Of a stretch of DNA of 64,000 bases, positions 54,945-64,000 are shown piece by piece. The stretch lies in contig OX235271.1 in the NCBI GenBank assembly GCA_944472155.2, positions 93,323,256 through 93,387,255 of the forward strand, given 5' to 3'. The translations under genes were made by a program, and so were the position numbers. The DNA is from Trichobilharzia szidati (taxonomy: Eukaryota; Platyhelminthes; Trematoda; Strigeidida; Schistosomatidae). Below the pieces are notes generated by a model. It was given only the letters and a program-made list of their open reading frames with translations. It ran no database searches and was not told where the DNA came from. Every line of letters starts with the position of its first letter. Positions within the stretch are counted from its first letter, which is position 1.

Positions 54945-57440
54945 TATAGCACCTACTTTTCTAACACCTTCAAACACTGTTCAACTTTGGCTTTGCTACC
55001 GACATGCCAATATGTTGTTGTCATAATGAACTGAGATTTCTTTAATCTATGTAGAATTCTATTTATTGATAATGTACTAACTGGATGCAATACTGTAGTA
55101 AAAATGCTGAGAATTCCATTCTGTATCACAAATACAGTTTTGGAATACAGCAAATTATTATTCTTGGGTGTAAAAGTTACGCAGTGCAAAGCCAGTAAGT
55201 CGTTTACAGTCAGATACTACCTTATTTACATGATCCGCAAAGGTTAAATTTGAGTATGCTATCCTATTATCTGTAACTGTGTCCGGTTTTGAGAGATAAC
55301 CGTACGCATATAGACACATCCTCGGTTTCCAGCGTCAAAAGTGGCCTAAACCGAACTTGTCTGGGTTTAAAGTTAGTTGCCATTTTATCGCTCCAATCGC
55401 CTAGACTGTTTAAGCCATGTTGGACTTTACTTCCAGCGCTCTTGTCGTCGTACCCAATATTATATTCTGTCTCGAGATCATCTGCAAAGAGGTACGGCTT
55501 GCCATACTTGATCACAGGGACTATGTCATCTATGAATGAGAGGAATTGAATAGGGCCAAGAACGCTACCTCGGTAAAGATAAAGGGTGGTTGATTTTGAC
55601 TAATTTCTCTCTTTCTATGAGGAAAGAATTTATATATTTGACAAAATTTCCAGTTATTCCGTAGTATTGAACTTTTGCTAGGAGTCTGATACGTGGGACT
55701 TTATCAAAGGCTCTGATAAAGTTGAGAAATAATTTTGTTACTGAGTGCCCATTATCTATGCACTGTGTAATGCAGTCAAAATAATCAAAGTGACAAGTAT
55801 TGCACGACTTTCTGCTTAGGAAACCGCATTGGGATAGGGATAGTAGGTCATTTGAGAGCAATCACTGATACAAGTTGCAGTCAGCATTTGCGTATTATCT
55901 TACAGCTATCTGGTCAGCTTCATCTCTGCATTTGTCTCAGGAAAGATGTTAAAAGAACACACTACTATTTTGTGGTCACCACCTGGAAATTCACGTCTCA
56001 CATAAACTGTTCGGTGTTATGTTGTTCGTGAAAATAAAGTCAGGGATGTTTGCTGATCTAGTGGGTAAATCTATGTGTTGTATCCACCCTCCTGTGACGA
56101 TGAAATTCAGATTATCATACCTTTGTGGTCCTCGGAGTGAAAGCCATGATACTTCTGGCATGTTGAAATCATCTCCAATACTATTACAAATGAAGGGAAG
56201 ATTGGCTGTACTATTAAAAATGTTGCTGAGCATATCATCATCGCCCTGCTGGGTGAAGGACGTCTGTACACACAACCCACAAGTAGAGGTTTACTTCTGA
56301 CAACTTTTATTTCGATCCAGATGGAGTCATTGAGTTGTGACAGAATTGGACCACTGAACTGGGTTGCACACATGGATTGTTCCCAGTAAATTATTGTTTC
56401 ATCCCCACGGTCTGTCTGTCTTCTCGAAAAAGGTTGCAGTTATCAATTCTTAGGCTGTCATTATAAATTTCACTTATGCACCAGGCTTTAGTGATCATAA
56501 TCTATGACTGTCTGCACATGGAAGCTAATGCACCTAGCGTTAATTGTTTGTTTAGAACTGATCTAGTATTTGTGAGGACAGTAGATAAATGCTGGCTACG
56601 TGGTGTCAGTAGATCCTGATAAACTACTCAGTGACTATCCTCTGTGTACATGTTTTAGACACACTAAACAATATCTTTGGATCATAGGAAGACTTCATGA
56701 AGGTTTGTGAGGTTGTAGTCAGGGGTGGTCTATGGTTTGGATAGGGAGTGCAATGAGAGACACCCATGTGATAATTAGTTATTCGTATTTTAGAGATATT
56801 AGTATCTACGTTCGGTGCCGACACTGTGTCAGCTATCTCCTGGGAAATATGCCTTGTCCTAGCTGTAGACTGTTCGCTATTCCATCTAGGAATTGATCCG
56901 ATATCATGTGTGCTATATGCATGCTGCTGGGAGCTTCCATTACCTGACGCTGGTGAAAATCCTGCTCGGAGCGGCTAGTACGGGCAGTGTTATTGTGAAA
57001 GATATAATAAATGTAAGTATTCGGTAATTTGCTGCCAGAATAGGAGTGAAGTCTTGGTATCTGGTTGAGGTAGTCATCAGATCAGGAAATGCTCCCCACT
57101 AAATACATAAGATGTATGAATGGGTTCTATGGGCTTATATGGCTTACTGAAAGTAGTCTGTAGCTAATGTCTGGGTTTTTTCTATAACTTTCATTTGATA
57201 GGACTTTCAAAGGGGGCTAGCTGACAATGGGCTTGCGTAGTGGATGAGCAGAATAATACCGATTACGTCGCTGTGTTGTTTGTATAGAAGTAGTGGTTGG
57301 ATATAATTGACTTTCCACTTGGGACAAATTAAGCCTACCTCTTGTAGCTTGGTCTGTCTTATTTGACTTTCTCTTAGAAAGCTGGCTTAGGGGTGTTTGT
57401 GTCTCTATCATATCAAAGGGCTTTCGTGCTCTGGGTTCGG
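54945..57440 (-). mobile_element. Second CR1-like LINE, minus strand, endonuclease plus RT
   Basis: From right to left: a basic Ser/Thr-rich stretch (57411-57217, possibly ORF1 or 5' region), ITKAWCISEIYNDSLRIDNC (about 56500) and SGPILSQLNDSIWIEIKVVR / CVYRRPSPS (endonuclease), GDDFNMPEVSW and HIDLPTRSANIPDFIFTNNI, then RT: LSQCGFLSRKSCNTCHFDYF, LFLNFIRAFDKVPRIRLLAK, VIKYGKPYLFADDLETEYNI (FADD). The remainder (55189-54953) is a worn C-terminal part. Frames are broken. It faces the LINE at 53155-54835 tail to tail. Confidence 0.82.
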
Positions 57441-57444
57441 AATT

Positions 57445-58765
57445 AAATTTATTTACTTCGGTTGCTCTTCCCCTTCCTAGAACTCTTCACCTCTTCATTC
57501 AGTGCAGTGTACATTGAACTCAGCTCCACCTTCTGTTGTCCATCTTTGCACTGAGTCATCTCCTTTTTCACCATCCTCCTCTCCTCTCTACTATTAGCTT
57601 CCAAGTAGATGCCCATTGAGAGCCATTCCTTGTCTTGTCTCTTCCTTCTACCCAAAACGGTTGTACACGTTTCCTTAAATATCACTTTCAGAGAGTTCCA
57701 ATGTTCTTCCACACAGGTTTCCTCCGTGATGCCACGTAGAGTGTCCGACTTTGCTCTGTTATCTGTAGCGAAGGCATCCCTTGTATTTTTGCCCTTCAGT
57801 TTCTGGATGTTGAACTTGAATTGCAGTGGCCTGTCTCCAGTTGTTTTCATGGATTTCAGCTTCACCTTGAGGGCTCCTTGAACTAGATGATGGTTTGAGT
57901 ACACATTGGTTCCTCTTCTTGACTTTGGGTCCACAGGCTGGCTGCGTCTCCACTTCCTTCAGCAGCATTGAGATGAAATCTATCTGGTTTGTGGTGTGTC
58001 TGTCAGGCGAAATCCATGTTGCTTTGTGTATATCCTTGTGCCTGTACAAGGCACAGAAGTCTGCGAAGACTTCTCCTTTCTCATTCATTTCGCCGAGCGA
58101 GAGCTTCTCGACCCATGACGAGTTCTCTTCTTGTATTATCTGCCCCAGTTTGGCACTCATACTGACCGTGAGGATTTTGACGACACCATTTGGGATGTTG
58201 TCCATTACTGTTTGTTATCGTCTGCAAAATCTTCCTTCTTCTCTAGTTCCGCGTTGTTTGTAGCAGTGTGCGTAACCTTGGATAATTGTGACCTTCCTTC
58301 CTTTTGAGTTGAATCTTGTTCTCATTATCCTGCAGGAGGAGATTGGTTCCCACTGCATTAGGACTTCGGCTGCCACTGGTGACATCACGATAGTCACTCA
58401 CTGCCTCAGTTCGCTCGTGGTTGTCGTCTGGGTGACTAGACCGGAGTAGATCACTGACTCCCCAGTTGACAATTCTGACAAAGCACATCGCCTGGTTGGC
58501 TTCCCGAAGTCTGGATTCCATCAGCCCTCTGTGTCACTACACCTCTCCGATTTCAGTGAAGTGTGTTTGTTTTTACATTTTTTGAATTATTAAATGATAT
58601 TTTTCTTGTGCGTTGAAATTTCAGTAGCAGTTTGATTAATTTTGTGGTGTAAGGGAGCTAGCCCCATGCCCAAACCTCCCTATTTACCCAGGCTCTGGAC
58701 CGTCTAGAAAACTAGAGGTCTAGCAAACTAGGCAAGGTTAACGGCTCCCAGCATATTATATTATA
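57445..58765 (-). mobile_element. RTE-like LINE (family A), 5' region and endonuclease
   Basis: 5' region 58745-58620 (tagttttctagacggtccag, gtttgggcatggggctagct on the minus strand), then the endonuclease in shifting frames: VMSPVAAEVLMQWEPISSCR, GYAHCY, WVEKLSLGEMNEKGEVFADF, DIHKATWISPDRHTTNQIDF and TNVYSNHHLVQGALKVKLKS (the SxHHLV end). It stops before RT at about 57445, where the CR1-like element begins. It supplies the half that the copy at 8765-10130 lacks. Confidence 0.83.
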
Positions 58766-61700
58766 ATAGGTACTAGCATAGTATAAAAGGTTTTAACTGT
58801 AGTGACGATATCCAGGGAGGACTTCACAGTAAGACTGAGGAATCTACGTCCTAAAGTTCAGTGTTTTTCTGGATATTCTCCGAGGGGGAGTTTGACCACG
58901 TGCCAACACAACCTTACTATATCTTCAGTGCTTAAGAGATGCTTGTCTCCTGTAGAACATATTTTCCGCGACCGACCAGTTAGAGGATGTCGCAGTAGAG
59001 TAAGAAGCGATCTTCTGTGACTTTTTGAGACTGATAAGTGCGTCTCAGTTCTCCCATAAAACACTGATTGGGGCGTCGCGTTTACTTTGAACAACTTGGC
59101 ATTATTTGAAACTTTTTTCACTCGTTGAATTCAGGTGAACTTCTGTGGGAACGAAAATGATGTGATTAGAAGAGGGAGATGGTAATGGCTGTAAATTACC
59201 TTCGATGTTGCTGAAGTTCTTAAGTGACATCTGAAGATCCCTCTTAAAGTCTTTCATCTTACTCAAGCAGTGCACTTATTTTCTTATGGGGCCCCACAAC
59301 GGCGTCAGAGAACAAGTTTTTGACGGAATACTCGTAGGAACAATAGCGGTCATGGCCTAGCAGAGAACTAACAAGGCCTACCCCACAAATTAAGTTCATA
59401 CACTTCATTTTTACTTCGGTAATTCACAATAGTGCACCTAGGTGAGAGCGGCATGAAAAAAGTAGCCGTTCTAAGGAGCACTGATGGACCTTCCAATGCT
59501 TGGCTGGTCATTACTATTGTGTGCGCTTTGTCTCACTTAAACAGCATACTTTTCTGTTGTAAAACCAAAATTCACCCACCCAGATAATTTGAAAATACTC
59601 CCATGCAACATGCATAAGATCCGTCTTTTTAAGGTAGAAAAGTAGAAATAGCAACTTTATATGAAATTCAGATAGCAGGTATGAAAATGAAAACGCTAGA
59701 TAGGTGAGTCGAGGTTGGTCTACCGTGAAGATGTATATATATACGTATAAATGTGTTATTTTAATATCTATCTGGTCGTATTAATTCAGAGTGAAGTCGA
59801 ATAAAGATCAGTAACTGTTTTTGACTAAAAAAAGACTTGTGGTCAGCCACCTAGGCAAGTGGCAGAGTGTAAAATGTGCCAGAAGTCAAGCATATTACAA
59901 AACAATTAGAATGAGTACATATTGTCAAATGACAAATCACCTAACAACTATTCATTAAAGTGATTATTTTGGACGTTGGTATCTTTTTCATCAGTCTTAA
60001 ACTCGCACATAGTGTGTACTGTATTCACTATTTGTTTGTTCGCATCAGCACAGTTATATTCCCATGCACGTTGATAATTTAAAGGTTGTTTGACTGGTCA
60101 GTGGTTTGTTGTTCATGCGGTGTTTCTTCCTAGGCCAGCTACTACTTTTTGTATCATCCATTCTATCCCTGGACAAAAAGTTTTGTCAGTCTTCATTTAT
60201 TGGTGGTGGATAATGGATAACTGGAATTTTTATACTATGTAGACTTCCCCAGCTAGTAAAGTTCACATACTCCAATATCCACTATCGTTTTTATGAACTA
60301 GTCTAAACCAATTTGATTTCTTGGTTGTGAATTAAAGGTTCGTGGTCCATTATTGCAGACACCGACAGAAAAGGCAAGAGAAAACTTCGGACTCACATCA
60401 GGGTTCTCGAATCAATTTTTGGAGGCTATCGCAGTGCCTGCAATGTTTTCTCGGATTTTGAAATTTGATTACAATGGATTAGCCAATGGAATTTTGTGAA
60501 AATGAATGATTTTGGACTCAGATGAAGTAGTGATTCCATCTCAGACATCTCAAACGCCGACTTCGGATTCACCTCACCAATTGTGGACATTGTCCGTAGT
60601 TATATTTATATGATAAACATTTCATTTCGTCTGAGAGTTATAAGAATTGCCCAAAATGTGAAAATGACATCACAAAAATAAAATCGTTCGATTAACGTAG
60701 TTTTCTCCGACATTTAAACACTGCACTTTGATAGTTTCTGAAGAGCCTTGGGATTCCGGAATGTATGCTAGGCATTTCTGGTCTGTCAAATACCCTTACT
60801 TCTGCTCGAAAATGCCAAGGTGTTGGTTGAGCTACATCTTTTGTCCTAAACTACGGATAACTCCACGGGAGTAGGCTGAAGTGAAGGTGTTCCTGTTAAG
60901 GTTATTGGTTGGATATTTTTCTGTTCTGTAAATTTGTCTTATTCACTATTCTTAAAATTAAGTCTGTAAAGTTTGTTGTTCTGTAAACAGCAGTTATTGG
61001 CGAGAAAGAAATCCGGTTATTTTTATTGTTTAGAATGTATCACATCACTAAGGTCACTTCATTTACTGATATCATATATATAATATTTAGTCTTTCTGAC
61101 ATATTTGATTATTATTTCTTCAAGACCATGACTTGCAAATAATTTGAATCCCGATGTTTTTGACTGGGACACAGGGTACAGTTAAAAAGTATCAAATGAA
61201 TCTAGTGGATTGACAAAGGCACCTAAGAGATTGCGAAATGTGGAAATTACCAACGGCTCCACCAATTCGTATTAAAGACTAACCTCCTAGTTAGTCAGTA
61301 TTGCGTCTTTTTGGTCAGTTGCTGCAACGTTACGCGGCTAGTCGTTTATTTGGGTAGGTACTTAATTACATTCGTTGTTATGGCTACAAAACGCAAGGAT
61401 AATAGTAGTATTTATTTGTGTGAGTGGAAGTTAGGTGGAGCATTAGGAGGTCGTATGAGAAAGCTGACCATTCAAGTAGTTTGTAGGTAGTATTTCTGCT
61501 AAGACTCAAAATTATTAATATATTAGGATTCTAGTCAAATATTCTGATGCTTTCCAACCGCTTAGTTTTAGTTTTCGAAGGATGCCAGCCAGAATACCTA
61601 TATCTACGTACTTTGTTTTGGCAGTGTTTTAACCTGAGCTGGTTTTATTTTGGCGGGTATGGCTTTTTTAAGAAGATGGAGGCTTTGCAGACTTAAAATT

Positions 61701-64000
61701 TATTCTACTTACCTCAACTTCGTGACTTTTCTATTGGATTGTCTTTGTCACCTGATCATCTGAATAACGTCTGTTGCTTACTCTTAGGTTTCTGCTTGCA
61801 CTAGCGATGGAATAAAGGCGTCCGTCGTCGAAAGCCTGTAACTAACTACCTTTAACACTCGTTTGACAGACGTTAAGAATGAAAGAAAGGATCGATGTAC
61901 AGTTTACTACCCCTTTTGATCGATAATATCGTTACAAAAGTTAGTACGTTGAAAAATACTGAATTGGCTTTTTGTGTCAGTGCTAAGACCATCAGGTGTC
62001 AGTCTATTGGGAGTACTATTGTTATCAAAGTATGTAAAGTGGCCGACACATTCAGTTACCTCATTATATTACATCTGATTAGGTTGAAGCACATGCTAAA
62101 TATGTTTAGATTTTAGCTCAGCATATTTGTATTATTGTTTTGTTAGTATCCTCATATAAACGATATGTCTTTTGTGTGCTCATGGAGATTATTTCCTCAT
62201 AGCACTTCCACTAAAATCACTCCTTAACTGCCTTTATAGTGAGAATAGATGATCACCTCTATTATTGTTCACTAATTCATATGCCTGAACTTCAATCCTG
62301 TTAATCACATTGGTTTCAAATATCTAAGAATTTCATTATGCCATTGTAAAACCTGACGAGAAATTACCAAAAATATGTATTTATTTCAATTTTTTCTATA
62401 ATTATTTGAAAACAGCGATACTAAACATCCCTGGTTGGCACTAGTGACTGTTATACCTTCAAATAATTCCGCAAACTTTTACAATATTTCCTGAATTCTG
62501 GTAGAGTGGCCTGATCAGCACATGCATTTCTGGAACTTTGCTTACAACTATACGTAGTTGCAACACTTATCAGTCAATTCAATCAAACGTCATTTTGAGA
62601 TGACCTAGTCAGCAAGCTTAAAATACGTTGGGCTATATTAAGTTCTGCCTAGCTGACAAAAGAGAACCATCATTAGTCTCTTCGTGTATTAGTCGTCCTG
62701 TTCACCGTGTGGTTATCACAGAGAGCTTAGTCCCTCGTCTTGTAAACTAGATAGTAAATGAACTGAAGAAGTTCAATTAAGCTACGTTGTTTCCATATAC
62801 TTGTCAACACTATAGTGTGGTCACCAAGCTAGGTGACTCCTCATCGCAGTGCATTGAACTGATGTCGAGTGGTTGGGGTTAATTAGTAAAATGCTTTAAA
62901 TACGTAGGTTTCAGGCTTATTGGTGTTTGTCAGCAAGATTTGTTTTCGTCCTCTAAGGACGTAATGGTGGGATATAAACCCCAGTCATCTATTGCTGCAG
63001 TCAGAGACGTACTGAAGTGTTCACGTAGTGATCAGCCCCCTGTAGGACTGTAACGGATATAATGATTGATTACTGGAGTTCTCTCACGTTTGTTGTTTTT
63101 GAGCTGCACATTCGAATTGTATGAATGTAAATTCAAAACTGAAATGAAATTGGTTTTTTTCTCTTTTGAGTTTAGAGACAATCAGTTATTGAGACCATTC
63201 AGAGGGGATAATGTCTCTTACCTCATCTAAAATTCGACTTAGCTAACAAGTCTAGGTCACTTCCCCTAAATACCTCTTAAGGTAATTAACTAAACCTTCG
63301 TACCTTCGTTCAACTTTTCTTGCAAACCTCTAAACCTCTGCAAAACTTGGAAGCCTAATGCCAAGTTTTATCGGAAAGGGTTATTTAAATGTCAGTGGAA
63401 ATGTTCCTTAAAATTTCTGCTAATTGTTCCAGTAAAACCCATCTTGAGTGAACTGGTGAGTATTCTTTTCAGTTTGTTTCACTAGATCGTGGTTTTTTCA
63501 TATCATCTTCTCGTCGACCTTAATCATGAAAGACTATTATGTGGGCCTTGCTACTCAATGCCTAAGGCTATGCCATGTGGTGCATCTGTTGATTCAGATG
63601 AAGCTGGTTTTAGTTGTGAAGATAAGTTTTGAAGTCTTTTTTGGTCTTCTTCCAATATCTATTGGTACGTATACAGTTTTTCATTTGAACACCGTTTCTT
63701 TTACAGTTTTGAGATTATTATTCATTTCTTTTAACAAATTTTATCTAGATAACAGTTGGAGATATTTGTCATCTGCTGGTGACAACTGGACCAGTTGCTC
63801 AAATCAAGCCGCATTTGTTCTGAAGACATTTTTAAAGCTTGTTGAAATCAAATTGGCACTGAAGATTTTATTTCGAATTTGGTCATGAGAATGGGCTTGG
63901 GTGCTATGTTTGAGCGGCTTAAACAACATATCTATTCAAAACCATCCAATAGTGTTTCCGATTCGCAGAGTATCTCTGACAACTTTACAAGCTATGAACC
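58766..64000. other. Intergenic or intronic, no recognisable gene
   Basis: No LINE, PLE or SINE match was found by eye. Short ORFs at 58802-59020, 61895-62116 and 63526-63888 carry no recognised domain. A small stretch at about 63560-63632 (MPKAMPCGASVDSDEAGFSC) has coding-like composition and could be an exon of a neighbouring gene; evidence is weak. Confidence 0.35.

Noticed and set aside
57895..58263. 122-residue plus-strand ORF
   Set aside because: Antisense of the LINE family A endonuclease.
63526..63888. 120-residue ORF, or a small secreted or selenium-containing protein reading through TGA
   Set aside because: Composition is that of AT-rich non-coding DNA in this frame; the short coding-like stretch MPKAMPCGASV... 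is in another frame and is too short to call.
1..64000. CRISPR array, operon, bacterial promoter or rRNA genes
   Set aside because: No regularly spaced short direct repeats and no rRNA sequence; introns and non-LTR elements show the DNA is eukaryotic.

Overview
The window is flatworm DNA, most likely from a blood fluke (Schistosoma). It is AT-rich, with GT...AG introns of 1-6.5 kb packed with decayed retroelements: RTE-like and CR1-like LINEs, Penelope-like elements (PLEs) encoding GIY-YIG endonucleases, and tRNA-headed short elements carrying SMalpha-type hammerhead-ribozyme remnants. The genus is inferred from this mixture and from the SMalpha-like sequences; no marker gene was available to confirm it.

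One host gene dominates the first 40 kb. Twelve plus-strand exons between 2230 and 39908 encode the middle and C-terminal parts of a CAMSAP/Patronin microtubule minus-end protein. Splice phases agree at every junction under the chosen model, except for an ambiguity at the end of exon 9. The identity rests on a CAMSAP CC1-like helix in exon 3, a charged coiled coil in exon 8 and a complete C-terminal CKK domain in exons 10-12, ending at TAA 39906-39908. The N-terminal calponin-homology exons are not visible and should lie upstream of base 1. The middle is low complexity, with a large His/Ser/Cys-rich exon and poly-Asn and poly-Gln runs.

Layout: 1-4800, foldback SINE-like repeats, LINE fragments and exon 1; 4805-4958, exon 2; 5165-7765, two head-to-head PLE remnants with inverted repeats; 8765-10905, two RTE LINE fragments in opposite orientation; 11435-39908, exons 3-12 separated by introns with LINE, PLE, SINE and hammerhead-bearing insertions; 39909 to about 41600, probable 3' untranslated region with a long (TA)n tract; about 42000-58760, a graveyard of truncated LINEs (CR1-like RT and endonuclease fragments on both strands, RTE fragments, a pair of 192-bp inverted repeats); 58760-64000, no recognisable gene.

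The host gene is ordinary but rich in introns. The more unusual content is in its introns: (i) a short element that looks like a tRNA head fused to both ends of the resident RTE LINE, (ii) hammerhead motifs that all carry core mutations in the copies read here, one of them bounded by a 12-bp target-site duplication, (iii) PLE copies whose own 3' sequence is repeated in inverted orientation at the 5' side, and (iv) a frame break at an ACT microsatellite in exon 9. Family names are by recognition of motifs only; no database search was possible.
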